From NCBI RefSeq assembly GCF_013248975.1, contig NZ_JABRWH010000002.1:124001-188000 (forward strand): a stretch of DNA of 64,000 nt. The letters are read 5' to 3'. The position numbers and the translations under genes are program-made. Origin of the DNA: Neobacillus endophyticus (GTDB lineage: Bacteria > Bacillota > Bacilli > Bacillales > Cytobacillaceae). The notes under the pieces were generated by a model. That model saw only the letters and a list, made by a program, of their open reading frames with translations. It searched no databases and was not told the origin of the DNA. Shown in pieces: positions 25,167 through 35,245 of this stretch. Each line of letters opens with the position of its first letter. Position 1 is the first letter of the stretch.

Positions 25167-26297
25167 GTGGATATGGCTGTTCTTAAAATAACTCAGGATA
25201 TAATTGCGAATTTTTCTATTGTCACAGCGTATCTATTTCTTTGTAGCCAAGTGATTTTTAGAAATCGAAACATTAATAGTCCTGCTTCTTTTTCGATGAA
25301 ATTGAAATTTGGTTTCGTTAGTGGTGTGCATGGGATCGTTCTGATGTTATTTACAGTTCCCATAAGTGGAACCATATTGGATTTTAGGCAACTTGCAGTG
25401 ATAATTGCAGCCCTTTACGGTGGTGATATTTCTTCTGTTGTGGCAGCGTTTATGCTATTTTTCATGCGTCTGTTTGCTTTTGGTGTGGTAAATACTTCAT
25501 CGTTTATTGCAGCTTTAAATACGCTTGTTATATCTGGTGTTGTAGGTGTTGTCTGTTCAAAGGAAAGCTTAACATTTTGGAGAAAGTGGATATACTCGAT
25601 ACTGGTTTGTGATATTTTTACAGGAGCAGTTTTTATTATTAATATGGGAACTAGTGGTATTACACCTATGATTATATACATTACAATGTTAAGTATTGGG
25701 GGAATGTTTACTGCGTACTTAACGGACTTTTTAATAAAGGTTAAAATACAATTTCAACGGTACGAACAGGAAGCTACGATTGATTATTTGACAGGACTTT
25801 ATAATCATAGATCCTTTGATGAGAGATATAATGTTCTATTACAAACTGCCGTCGAGAAAGAAGAATTTTTATCAATTGCGTTAGTTGATATTGATTTTTT
25901 CAAGAAAGTAAACGACACTTATGGTCATGTTAATGGGGATGCGATTTTAAAGCAATTAGGTGAGTTGTTAAAATCCTCTTCTCGTTCATTTGATACGATT
26001 TCGCGTAATGGTGGAGAAGAATTTTCCGTATTGTTATATGACACGCCACATGAACATGCGTTAATCATAGCAGAAAGAATTAGAGCAGCGATTGCAAATC
26101 ATTCCTTTTTTTTGAATGACAGTAGTACGATTAACTTAACTGTATCTATTGGTGTTGCCACTTATCCAGATACAAGCAAAGATGATTTGTTAGAGAAAGC
26201 TGATGAGGCACTTTATAAAGCAAAAGCAAATGGAAGGAATCAAGTTTGTACTAATCGCACGGAAGATATAAGGAGCCTTTTAAACCTGCAAACTTAG
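25167..26297 (+). CDS. dgcK: Membrane diguanylate cyclase, 5TMR-LYT + GGDEF (DgcK/YhcK-like)
   Basis: 376 aa. Residues ~1-190 form the 5TM receptor domain of the LytS/YhcK type (SGVHGIVLMLFTVP, DFRQLAVIIAALYGG). The C-terminal GGDEF domain follows: YLTGLYNHRSFDE, VDIDFFKKVNDTYGHVNGD and the active-site motif RNGGEEF, then LTVSIGVATYP and ADEALYKAKANGRN. GGEEF is an active variant. It makes c-di-GMP from two GTP at the membrane. Start GTG 25167 or ATG 25173. It is alone but flanked by two related hairpin elements, and its product could act on the c-di-GMP riboswitch at 18.2 kb. Confidence 0.88.
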   Translation: MDMAVLKITQDIIANFSIVTAYLFLCSQVIFRNRNINSPASFSMKLKFGFVSGVHGIVLMLFTVPISGTILDFRQLAVIIAALYGGDISSVVAAFMLFFMRLFAFGVVNTSSFIAALNTLVISGVVGVVCSKESLTFWRKWIYSILVCDIFTGAVFIINMGTSGITPMIIYITMLSIGGMFTAYLTDFLIKVKIQFQRYEQEATIDYLTGLYNHRSFDERYNVLLQTAVEKEEFLSIALVDIDFFKKVNDTYGHVNGDAILKQLGELLKSSSRSFDTISRNGGEEFSVLLYDTPHEHALIIAERIRAAIANHSFFLNDSSTINLTVSIGVATYPDTSKDDLLEKADEALYKAKANGRNQVCTNRTEDIRSLLNLQT

Positions 26298-26323
26298 CTA
26301 AAACACTTAGCTGTTTTAAATAA

Positions 26324-26375
26324 ATAAAGATATAAAGGATAAACCCTCCTTACTAATACTAATAGGGAGGGCTAA
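26324..26375 (+). terminator. Hairpin downstream of dgcK
   Basis: CCCTCC and GGAGGG enclose a 17-nt AT-rich loop at 26346-26374. The T-run is poor, so termination is uncertain. Confidence 0.35.
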
Positions 26376-26451
26376 TCGCTATGATCAAGCTACTAAAGTA
26401 CACTTTTGTTCTTAGCGTATGCTAGGATAATGATATTTAGAGCAATGCCCT

Positions 26452-26560
26452 AGAGGAAAGGATAAGAAAGAGACATTTGTAAAGGCTGGGGATACAAATA
26501 TAACCTTCCTTATCCTTACTGTATTATTTTTTAATTTAGCCGTCTTTCTTATACTAAAGA
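26452..26560 (+). ncRNA. Nested-hairpin element, copy 2 (downstream of dgcK)
   Basis: AAGGATAAG (26458-26466) / CTTATCCTT (26509-26517) with inner stem ATTTGTA / TACAAAT (26475-26499), then TGTATTATTTTTT. The stems are kept relative to copy 1 while the bases differ, and TTTCTTATAC follows again. It lies between dgcK and the end of norZ. Confidence 0.5.
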
Positions 26561-26621
26561 GATTAGTAATTATTAACGGATTAAGTAACCACCCTGCAAT
26601 TAGCAATATCAACGTACTTCT

Positions 26622-28901
26622 TTATACATGTTTCTCATTTGTTTTGGCATAATCAGGCCGATCATTATTTAAAGACCATCCAAATTTCAAACCAAAAATA
26701 AACCAAGTAAGGGCTAAAGCTCCTAGGGCAAAAATTGAATCACCAATAATACGCAGCCAGACAAATAAATGTACAATAGGACGTGACATAAATTCAGCTG
26801 AGCGAGCATACCACATGCCATGAGTAACGCTTGCCCACGTTTGCATCAGACCAATTGGTAAAAGACTAATCAATACCATTAATGCTAGACCAATGTTTAT
26901 GGTCCAAAAAGCAAATGTTAATGCACCTGTTTTCCATCCCTTTGTAACGGTTAGACCTCTTAAACAAAAGAGCATTAATCCGATCCCTAACATTCCATAA
27001 ACACCAAACAAGGCAGTGTGCCCATGAACAGGCGTCGTATTCAGCCCTTGCATGTAATAAAGAGAAATTGGTGGATTAATAAAGAATCCGAATAAACCTG
27101 CACCGACTAAGTTCCAGAAGGCTACTGCAATAAAGAACCAAATGGGCCATTTGTAAGCTTTTACCCATTCTTTCGCACGACTGCGTGTTAGGTTCTCATA
27201 TGCTTCAAAACCAATTAATACGAGTGGAACCACTTCTAGTGCACTGAATGTTGCTCCAAATGCAATAACTCCAGTAGCTGTACCACTGAAATATAAGTGA
27301 TGGAACGTTCCTATGATTCCTCCAAACAAGAAGATAATCGTTGAAAAAAGTACAGAAGAAGTAGCTGTACGAATTCCAAGTAATCCCATGCGTGTGAATA
27401 GGAACGTAATGACCACCGTTGCAAAAACTTCAAAGAAACCTTCCACCCATAAGTGTACAACCCACCAACGCCAATATTCTGCAATGGATAAATTACTATG
27501 CTGCCCCCACAGTAAAGCAGGTATATAAAATACAGGTATTGCTGTTGAAGCAAGTAAGAATAATCCAAGGAGATGACGGCTTTCCTTCAGATTTTTAAAT
27601 GCAGGCGTAAGAGATCGTAGCATTAGAAATAACCAAAGGAATAATCCTACTGTTAAAAAGATTTGCCAGAAACGGCCCGTGTCGGTGTATTCATATCCCT
27701 GATGGCCGAACCAGAAGTTTGCCGTATGGCCTAGTTTCTGTTGGACAGCAAACCACTGTCCGATCATAGAGCCTGCTACAATAATGATCAAACAGACAAA
27801 TAAGAAATTGACCAAGAATCGTTGACCAGGAGGTTCATATCCGGAAACGGCAGGACCCATGAATAAACCAGTTGCCAGCCATGCAGTGGCAATCCATAAC
27901 ACACCTAATTGAGTATGCCAGGATCTTGTCAAAGAATACGGAATCCATTTATCTAATGGAATACCATAAAATCCACTGCCTTCAACTTGATAATGTCCTG
28001 TAATGGCACCTAAAAGCACTTGTACCAGCCATAATGCTGCAACAACCCAAAAATATTTTTGAGTAGCTCTCATCGAAGGAGTAGGTGATAAGCCCAATAG
28101 TGGGTCTTTTTCAGGGAATGACTCATGCGCCTCTTCATGCCTTTGTGTAGCATAATACCATGCGAGTCCCCCTACACCTGCTAGTAAAAAGACAAAACTT
28201 GCTACTGACCATACGACCATATCACCTGTTGGACGATTTCCGATTAAATCTTCATTCGGCCAGTTGTTGGTATAGGTTACATGATCTCCTGGTCGATTGG
28301 TTTCACATGCCCATGTAGCCCACCAAAGAAAGCTAACAAATGAATGAAGACGACTTGGATCTTTAATGACATTCTTTGGCATCGCATAATCATCACGTAA
28401 TTGATTCAGCTTTGAATCATCCGTAAACAACGAGGAATAATATTTACCCATATTTGTGATTGCAGCTGCTCTGTCAGGGGATATTGTAATATCTCCTGTT
28501 TTCCTATTGTACGTGTTTTTTCTGACTTCGTCAGTTAACCTAGCACTTAGGGATGCTTGGTTTTCATGATTTAATTGAGAATATTTTTTTCCGTATTGTT
28601 TCAGGGCCCAGTTATCTAGCAGCCATATAGATTCCCGATGAAGCCAATCTGCCGTCCAATCTGGTGCCACATAGGCACCATGCCCCCAAATGCTACCGAG
28701 TTCTTGGCCACCAATAGACTGCCAAACATTTTGTCCGGTTTCAATGTCCTGTTTGGTGAAAAGGACCGTTCCATCTGATACCACCACACGATTCGGAATC
28801 GGTGGTTCAGTATAAATGAGACGCCCACCGTAATATCCTAGGACTGCAAAAGAAGCGATAAATACAATAGCCAAGCTTATCCATAATTTTCTGTAACTCA
28901 A
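26622..28901 (-). CDS. norZ: Quinol-dependent nitric oxide reductase (qNOR, NorZ)
   Basis: 759 aa. TTG 28901 follows TTGGAGG at 6 nt; the longer frame to 28931 runs through the RBS. The N-terminal helix and a long extracytoplasmic part (QNVWQSIGGQELGSIWGHGA, RLTDEVRKNTYN) are the qNOR extension fused to a 12-helix NorB-type core: WWVVHLWVEGFFEVF, HHLYFSG (two His for the non-haem iron) and NTTPVHGHTALFGVYG (haem-ligand His). It reduces 2 NO to N2O with electrons from menaquinol. It lies downstream of cytochrome-b-like, coiled-coil and cupin genes on the same strand, though a terminator at 29031 lies between. Confidence 0.93.
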   Translation of the reverse strand: MSYRKLWISLAIVFIASFAVLGYYGGRLIYTEPPIPNRVVVSDGTVLFTKQDIETGQNVWQSIGGQELGSIWGHGAYVAPDWTADWLHRESIWLLDNWALKQYGKKYSQLNHENQASLSARLTDEVRKNTYNRKTGDITISPDRAAAITNMGKYYSSLFTDDSKLNQLRDDYAMPKNVIKDPSRLHSFVSFLWWATWACETNRPGDHVTYTNNWPNEDLIGNRPTGDMVVWSVASFVFLLAGVGGLAWYYATQRHEEAHESFPEKDPLLGLSPTPSMRATQKYFWVVAALWLVQVLLGAITGHYQVEGSGFYGIPLDKWIPYSLTRSWHTQLGVLWIATAWLATGLFMGPAVSGYEPPGQRFLVNFLFVCLIIIVAGSMIGQWFAVQQKLGHTANFWFGHQGYEYTDTGRFWQIFLTVGLFLWLFLMLRSLTPAFKNLKESRHLLGLFLLASTAIPVFYIPALLWGQHSNLSIAEYWRWWVVHLWVEGFFEVFATVVITFLFTRMGLLGIRTATSSVLFSTIIFLFGGIIGTFHHLYFSGTATGVIAFGATFSALEVVPLVLIGFEAYENLTRSRAKEWVKAYKWPIWFFIAVAFWNLVGAGLFGFFINPPISLYYMQGLNTTPVHGHTALFGVYGMLGIGLMLFCLRGLTVTKGWKTGALTFAFWTINIGLALMVLISLLPIGLMQTWASVTHGMWYARSAEFMSRPIVHLFVWLRIIGDSIFALGALALTWFIFGLKFGWSLNNDRPDYAKTNEKHV

Positions 28902-29030
28902 TGCGCACCTCCAACTAACTTTTTTGTCCAACTTGAAATTTTATATAGGAAAGGGAATCCAACCATATATTTCCCGTAATTCCAAAAATAATTCGAAGAT
29001 AATAAGTATTTAAGAGAGAGGCGAAGACAA

Positions 29031-29070
29031 AAAAATCTATCCCCAGAGTGTTAAATGGGATAGATTTCAA
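29031..29070 (-). terminator. Terminator between the cytochrome-b-like gene and norZ
   Basis: On the minus strand AAATCTATCCC and GGGATAGATTT form a stem followed by TTTTT. It suggests that norZ has its own promoter in 28905-29030. Confidence 0.8.
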
Positions 29071-29186
29071 TAAAAGCATGTGAGTTACAGAATAACATGG
29101 ATATATTTATTATGGGAATTGATATTAAAAATATACTCTTTTCAAAATTTGAATTAGTGGAAGAACTAAAAAACAGACATAGATAT

Positions 29187-29687
29187 TTACATAGCAATAA
29201 ACATATGGATAAAAAATGAAACTGTAAGGAGCATTGCGATGACTCGATGAAATTTCTTTCGAAACCCTGATGCCTTTTTGTGGCGTAAATATCCAGCAAA
29301 CAAAGTAACCAAAAGAAGAATAAAGGAAGTATACCCCATCAACATTTTAAAATGGACATATCCAATAACAGGTACTATTTTAAAAAGATTAATCCCAGCA
29401 TGCCCGATAATGAAGAGTGTTGCTGTAATAGCCATTTTAATATGCCATTTCATAAAATACCTAGAATAAGTAGCCAATCGGATTTTAACTTCTCTTTGTT
29501 TTGTCTTTCGAATAAGAAAAAAAATGAAATACATATTCACATTAAAGATAAATAAAACCATGGCTATTTGAGCGAAAAGCTGGCTGATAACAATCAATGT
29601 GTTGTCGTGTGGACTAAAAAGCCAAATATAAAGTATGGAGCTTATAATAATCAAGACATTGGAAACCGTCCAAATCCTATGGTACAC
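29187..29687 (-). CDS. Four-helix membrane protein, cytochrome-b-like
   Basis: 166 aa, four to five helices. Histidines occur at helix edges (MKWHIKMAITATLFIIGHAG, VHFKMLMGYTSFILL, RKKFHRVIAML, SFFIHMFIAM), a spacing that fits bis-His haem b ligation as in ferric-reductase or b561-like proteins. Family assignment is inference. It lies upstream of norZ and downstream of two small genes, so a role in electron supply or sensing in the same response is plausible. Confidence 0.6.
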   Translation of the reverse strand: MYHRIWTVSNVLIIISSILYIWLFSPHDNTLIVISQLFAQIAMVLFIFNVNMYFIFFLIRKTKQREVKIRLATYSRYFMKWHIKMAITATLFIIGHAGINLFKIVPVIGYVHFKMLMGYTSFILLLVTLFAGYLRHKKASGFRKKFHRVIAMLLTVSFFIHMFIAM

Positions 29688-29798
29688 ACAAATCCCTCTT
29701 TCTTGTTACAATTAGGAATTTAAGTTTTCATAAGGATTTGGAGATAACCAAGCGATGAATCTTAGGTCATTTCATCAGCAAATCCCAAACGAATTAGA

Positions 29799-29945
29799 TT
29801 ATTGATTTTTAAGTTTTTGAAGAAGTTCTATTTGTTCTTCTTTTAACGATTTAATTTCTGACTCTAACGATTCTAACTTCATTAATAACGGTGACAATGC
29901 ATCTTGAAGCATAGAACGAAGACGATCACTTTTTTCCGTATCCAT
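29799..29945 (-). CDS. 48-aa coiled-coil protein
   Basis: ATG 29945 has AAGGAG 8 nt upstream. The peptide begins MDTEKSDRLRSMLQDALSPL and continues MKLESLESEIKSLKEEQI, ending LLQKLKNQ. The heptad pattern predicts a parallel coiled coil. It resembles small unannotated Bacillus proteins beside NO-reductase genes, but I cannot name a family. It lies 38 bp after the cupin gene on the same strand. Confidence 0.65.
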   Translation of the reverse strand: MDTEKSDRLRSMLQDALSPLLMKLESLESEIKSLKEEQIELLQKLKNQ

Positions 29946-29983
29946 TTTTCGATCTCCTTAACAATGAGAGGCTATGTTCTTCT

Positions 29984-30304
29984 TTATTTAGAAATCTTAT
30001 TTAACACAACATACAAACTAACCCGTTCGTTACTTGTATTGGAGAAGGAAAGTTCCTCATCATCACCAGTATGGATTAAATCCGTTTCTGTCACCTCTGA
30101 TTCCTTACCGTCAATGATAATGGTTCCTTTCCCGGTCACAACAAGCAGATAGACCTCTGCGCCAGGGTGTTTATGAGCAGGAAGCATTTGTCCTGGCATG
30201 AAGTTTAGAACAAATGCTGTACTATGGCCATTATTAAAAATAACCTTTTTTGTAAACCTTTCCTCATTAAATTCCTGATATTGACTAATCGATTGCTTTT
30301 CCAT
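29984..30304 (-). CDS. Cupin_2 domain protein
   Basis: 106 aa, one beta-barrel. Metal-ligand motif: PGQMLPAHKHPGAEVYLLVV (two His and Glu) in the first half, and DLIHTGDDEELSFSN with His in the second. Small stand-alone cupins are often metal-dependent sensors or dioxygenase-like. Start ATG 30304 behind GGAGGGG. First gene of the minus-strand set that leads to the cytochrome-b-like protein. Confidence 0.85.
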   Translation of the reverse strand: MEKQSISQYQEFNEERFTKKVIFNNGHSTAFVLNFMPGQMLPAHKHPGAEVYLLVVTGKGTIIIDGKESEVTETDLIHTGDDEELSFSNTSNERVSLYVVLNKISK

Positions 30305-30569
30305 GAGACCCCTCCATAATTATCAATTCAATTTTAAAAAAGGGAGTTTATTTAGTGAATGAGACCCCTTATTTTGATAGTATTCTCAGGATTAACCATC
30401 AGTATGAATATTGTCGAGGAAAGAAAATAACTTTATAGCAACTTAGCTGGTATTTGGTTCAGCAGTAAATGGAGAAATTAGCTATTTTTGTTACTCCATA
30501 AATGAATCTTGAAGCTAAATGGGGTAACTGAGCAAAGCATTTAATTTAATCTTTTTTATTCTTCTTAAT

Positions 30570-30584
30570 TGATAATGATTATTT
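30570..30584. promoter_or_regulatory. Candidate PerR/Fur box upstream of the ZosA/PfeT gene
   Basis: TGATAATGATTATTT matches the PerR consensus TTATAATnATTATAA at 11 of 14 positions and the Fur 7-1-7 pattern. It lies ~45 bp upstream of the -35 box, which is a position for activation rather than occlusion. In Bacillus subtilis the homologous gene is controlled by PerR and Fur. Confidence 0.5.
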
Positions 30585-30628
30585 ATAACGATTACTTTTA
30601 AAAAATAAAAATCATATTATAATAAATA

Positions 30629-30657
30629 TTGATAATTACCTAAAGTGATATTATAAT
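30629..30657 (+). promoter_or_regulatory. Sigma-A promoter of the ZosA/PfeT gene
   Basis: TTGATA (30629-30634), 17-bp spacer, TATAAT (30652-30657). Confidence 0.75.
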
Positions 30658-30701
30658 AGGTGACAGATTAACTTAATTGATAAGTGATTTTATCATATGT
30701 A

Positions 30702-30740
30702 AAAGCTGTTGTCCAAAAGAGGACGGCAGCTTTCGGTATT
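30702..30740 (+). promoter_or_regulatory. Leader hairpin (attenuator-like) before the ATPase gene
   Basis: AAAGCTGTTGTCC-AAAAGA-GGACGGCAGCTTT, then CGGTATTTTAT. It lies between promoter and RBS, so premature termination or mRNA stabilisation is possible. Confidence 0.5.
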
Positions 30741-30788
30741 TTATAGGGATTATGAGATTGATTAATTTTCTCAATTAGAAGGAGTAAA

Positions 30789-32732
30789 ATGAAAATGAAT
30801 AATGAAGTACAAACTATTACAAAGAATATGTCAGAGGAGCAAGTTGTTTCACGTTCGTCTGTAGTTGAAACAATTCGTAGCCATTATGAGCTAATTTTCG
30901 CCCTAGTATCTGGGGTATTTATTTTAATTGGATGGTTGTCAGAACATGATCATGCTTTATTTGTTTCCACTACCTTTTATTTATTAGCCTTTTGTGTAGG
31001 TGGTTACGCGAAAGCAAAAGAAGGAATTCAGGAAACCTTGGCAGAAAAAGAACTAAATGTTGAGATGTTAATGATTATCGCAGCGATTGGTTCTGCTATT
31101 ATTGGTTATTGGGCAGAAGGAGCCATTTTAATTTTTATCTTTTCGTTAAGTGGCGCTTTAGAATCATATACATTGAATAAAAGCCAAAAGGAAATTTCGG
31201 CGTTATTTGAATTACAGCCGGAAGAAGCATTACGCCTTATTGATGGAAAAGAGGAAAAGGTTACGGTGGATCAGCTGCAAATTGGCGATCGGATTCTTAT
31301 CAAACCGGGCGACCGTATTGCAGTAGATGGCATTATTATTCGGGGAGAGACTCATATTGATGAATCAGCTATAACCGGGGAATCGGTACCAAACGGAAAG
31401 AAGACTGGTGATGAGGTATTTGCAGGAACGGTTAATATACGTGGTTCTATTGAAGTGGAAATGACACAATCAAGTGATCAAACATTGTTTCAAAGAATTA
31501 TCCGTCTTGTCCAAAGTGCTCAAAGTGAAAAATCACCATCCCAATTATTCATTGAGAAATTTGAAGGAACGTATGTTAAAGTTGTGCTGATTATAGTTGG
31601 AATGATGATGTTTATTCCACATTATGCATTAGAGTGGAGTTGGAATGAAACATTATATCGGGCGATGATTTTACTTGTGGTTGCCTCCCCGTGTGCTCTG
31701 GTTGCCTCCATTACGCCAGCTGCCTTGTCCGCAATTTCTAACGGAGCCAGACATGGTATTTTATTTAAGGGAAGTGCTCATCTTGAGCAACTAGCTTCGT
31801 TGCAAGCCATTGCTTTTGATAAAACTGGCACACTGACTATGGGAAAACCGATTGTAACAGACATCTTCGTACAAGATGGTATTAGTAAAGAGGATTTGCT
31901 TTTGATTGCTGCCTCTATTGAAAATCACTCAACCCATCCATTGGCAGATTCCATTGTTAACTATGTGAAAAATAATTTTGATATTGAACTGAGACGTCCT
32001 GAACAGGTAGAGGATATAACGGGATTTGGATTAAAGGGAAAGTTAGACGGAAAATCATATAAAATTGGAAAAGGAGACTTTATTGGGGAAGAAGCTAAAT
32101 GTTTCCATCCATTAACTGTAAACGAACTATCCCAACAAGGGAAAACAATTGTATACATTGCCGATCATGATAGCGTGTTAGGCTTCCTTGCTTTAAAGGA
32201 TGTCATACGAGATGAAACAGTTGAAGTCATTCGAGAATTAAATACATTAGGTATTAAAACGATCATGATTACAGGCGATAATGAACAGACCGCAAAGGTT
32301 ATTGCTGAGGAAAGTCAAATTTCTGAATACTATGCATCCTGTTTACCTGAGACAAAAGTAGAGACTGTAAAAGTACTGAAAGAAAAGTATAAAACAGTTG
32401 CGATGGTTGGAGATGGCATAAACGATGCTCCTGCTTTAGCAACAGCAAATGTAGGTATTGCTATGGGTGGAGGGACGGATGTTGCACTAGAAACGGCAGA
32501 TGTGGTGTTAATGAAAAACGAGCTTTTTCGTCTTGGGCAGGCCATTCGGTTGTCTAAACGTATGAATAGAATCGTTAAACAAAATATTATACTTTCTTTA
32601 ACAATAATTGCCCTATTGATTTGTTCTAATTTCCTTCAACTTCTAGCTTTACCGTTTGGTGTTATCGGACATGAAGGAAGCACTCTTTTAGTGATTTTAA
32701 ATGGATTACGTCTTTTAAAATCCGATAAATAA
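30789..32732 (+). CDS. zosA: P1B-type metal-efflux ATPase, ZosA/PfeT type
   Basis: 647 aa with no N-terminal metal-binding (CxxC) domain. Signature sites in order: actuator TGES (~197), membrane motif SPCAL (~302, metal path), phosphorylation site DKTGTLT (~350), HP motif (STHPLADSI) and GDGINDAP (~545). It resembles Bacillus ZosA, now described as the ferrous iron exporter PfeT, though Zn or Co cannot be excluded from sequence. The leader has a PerR/Fur-like box, a sigma-A promoter and a hairpin. Transcribed alone, divergent from the cupin-norZ group. Confidence 0.88.
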   Translation: MKMNNEVQTITKNMSEEQVVSRSSVVETIRSHYELIFALVSGVFILIGWLSEHDHALFVSTTFYLLAFCVGGYAKAKEGIQETLAEKELNVEMLMIIAAIGSAIIGYWAEGAILIFIFSLSGALESYTLNKSQKEISALFELQPEEALRLIDGKEEKVTVDQLQIGDRILIKPGDRIAVDGIIIRGETHIDESAITGESVPNGKKTGDEVFAGTVNIRGSIEVEMTQSSDQTLFQRIIRLVQSAQSEKSPSQLFIEKFEGTYVKVVLIIVGMMMFIPHYALEWSWNETLYRAMILLVVASPCALVASITPAALSAISNGARHGILFKGSAHLEQLASLQAIAFDKTGTLTMGKPIVTDIFVQDGISKEDLLLIAASIENHSTHPLADSIVNYVKNNFDIELRRPEQVEDITGFGLKGKLDGKSYKIGKGDFIGEEAKCFHPLTVNELSQQGKTIVYIADHDSVLGFLALKDVIRDETVEVIRELNTLGIKTIMITGDNEQTAKVIAEESQISEYYASCLPETKVETVKVLKEKYKTVAMVGDGINDAPALATANVGIAMGGGTDVALETADVVLMKNELFRLGQAIRLSKRMNRIVKQNIILSLTIIALLICSNFLQLLALPFGVIGHEGSTLLVILNGLRLLKSDK

Positions 32733-32842
32733 GTACGAAAATAGTAATATAAGTACTTCCTTGAAGGCCTTGAATTTTCGCTCAAAAGTCATACATTTTA
32801 AACAACGGAGATTTTTACAGTCTAGTAAAGGTAAGTTATTGC

Positions 32843-32962
32843 GTTTGGTTGGTGAGACCTCTTTACTTCAAGTATGGTTCTGGAGAGACTCTGGGTGAAA
32901 CTACCGGGAGCTACTCGATTAAGGGAGAAGGAGTTAGTACCTTCTCCCTATCTAATTTTTCA
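32843..32962 (+). other. Possible group II intron 3'-end remnant, then a terminator
   Basis: AAGTATGGTTCTGGAGAGAC followed by CTCTGGGTGAAACTACCGGG and AGCTACTCGAT resembles domain 5/6 and the 3' end of bacterial group II introns. The rest of the intron is absent. Directly behind it GGGAGAAGG-AGTTAGTA-CCTTCTCCC with a T-rich tail is a good terminator. The open frame across this stretch is not convincing as protein. Confidence 0.35.
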
Positions 32963-33098
32963 CAAAACCTATTCGTTTTGCACAGTCACATTTCCTGTCA
33001 TATAATTATTGTGCGTCATTGCCCATGGATTATTGTCCCCATCCACCATGGCGTAGCATCATATTTAATGGATTTTTTTCATGGAGTTAATTATTTAT

Positions 33099-33143
33099 CC
33101 CTTTAGAATTTTTTCCAAAACATTTCTAAAGGGATATTTTTTG
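33099..33143. terminator. Terminator after ldh (minus strand), also T-rich on the plus strand
   Basis: ATCCCTTTAGAA and TTCTAAAGGGAT enclose an AT loop; T-runs lie on both sides. Confidence 0.8.
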
Positions 33144-33221
33144 GGGGATAATTACTTTTCATTTTGTCTTATTATTAGTATATTGGCGCAATATTAGCCT
33201 ATTTTGAATTTAAATAAAATA

Positions 33222-34202
<981 letters not shown>

Positions 34203-34211
34203 TCAACGTAT

Positions 34212-35189
34212 CTACTCTTCTTCTTTTTGTGAAAAATAGGGTTTATTAGCATAATAATACATGATTCCCATCATAAATTCCCCTCCAATTAAATTCCCAA
34301 CCGTAACGGGAATTAAATTTCGAATAATACCCGCTAATGAAATAGTGCCAGGATGATGGTGAACAAGGGCAATGGCAAAAGAACACATATTGGCAATGCT
34401 GTGTTCATATCCTGAAATAAAAAAGCAAAACACAAATAACATCATTGAAAACATTTTGGCTCCACTTTCCTTAAAAGCCATGGGAATAAAGAAAGCTAGA
34501 CATACGAGCCAATTACATAAAATGCCTCTAAAAAATAATTGCAGAATGGGTGCATGCAATTTGTGGTCTACAACCGTCATGAGGAAAGAGGTTGAATCTG
34601 GGGCTTCAAATAGTCCCGTGGAATAAATGAAAAAGGCAAATGCCAAAGCCCCCAATATGTTCCCTATATAGCTATACAGTAGTAGATGAAAAACTTGACT
34701 CCATTTCATCCGACTCCTTAATGCTGCATATGTGTAATAAAAGGTATTTCCTGTGAAAAGGTCTCCTCCTCCAAATGCAATTAAAATAATGGCTGCTCCA
34801 AAAGTGAATGCAGCTATTGGATAGGCAAAAGGAGAGTGGACTAAAAAGAAAAAATTTCCTGACCTAAAAGCTACAATCACCCCAAATCCAATAAACATAC
34901 TGGCAAGCATGCTTCTCGAAATATAGCGTATTTTGCTTTGTTGAAAGACTTTTAATTTTTTTAAAGCTAACTTTTCGACTTCGTGCAATGGTTTGGTTTC
35001 TATAATATCACCCATTTCTTTATGATTACCTAATGGACTCCAAGATGCTCCTTTATTCCATAATAGTAAGGTTGGCATTTTTTGATTGGAAAATTGAATG
35101 AGCAAGGCTCCTAAATTGGATTGGGTAATAAATCCACGTTTAATAGCCTTCTTTAAGCCTTGCTCATAAGATAAAGTTTCCCATTGCAA
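34212..35189 (-). CDS. Formate/nitrite transporter (FocA/NirC family) with N-terminal extension
   Basis: The FNT body spans about residues 59-325: SMLASMFIGFGVIVAF, FGGGDLFTGNTFYYTYA (pore motif), SYIGNILGALAFAF, FRGILCNWLVCLAFFIP and NLIPVTVGNLIGGEFMMG. FNT channels move formate, nitrite or lactate. Members usually have ~265 aa; here ~58 extra residues (SYEQGLKKAIKRGFITQSNL...) precede it, and no good RBS supports either the TTG at 35189 or the internal ATG at 35015. CTACAT-A-ATGTAG at 35214-35226 may be an operator. First gene before ldh. Confidence 0.85.
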   Translation of the reverse strand: MQWETLSYEQGLKKAIKRGFITQSNLGALLIQFSNQKMPTLLLWNKGASWSPLGNHKEMGDIIETKPLHEVEKLALKKLKVFQQSKIRYISRSMLASMFIGFGVIVAFRSGNFFFLVHSPFAYPIAAFTFGAAIILIAFGGGDLFTGNTFYYTYAALRSRMKWSQVFHLLLYSYIGNILGALAFAFFIYSTGLFEAPDSTSFLMTVVDHKLHAPILQLFFRGILCNWLVCLAFFIPMAFKESGAKMFSMMLFVFCFFISGYEHSIANMCSFAIALVHHHPGTISLAGIIRNLIPVTVGNLIGGEFMMGIMYYYANKPYFSQKEEE

Positions 35190-35245
35190 ACTATTGTATA
35201 CAGGGATATAGCGCTACATAATGTAGTAAAGAATATAAAAATAAA

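Noticed and set aside
28905..29030. FNR or NsrR box before norZ
   Set aside because: No TGTGA-N6-TCACA or similar dyad could be seen; only AT-rich half-matches.
29051..29299. 82-codon frame on the minus strand overlapping the cytochrome-b-like gene and a terminator
   Set aside because: It runs through a clear terminator hairpin and out of frame with a good gene.
32849..33106. 85-codon frame after the ZosA/PfeT gene
   Set aside because: It crosses an intron-like segment and a terminator and has no RBS; better explained as RNA structure.
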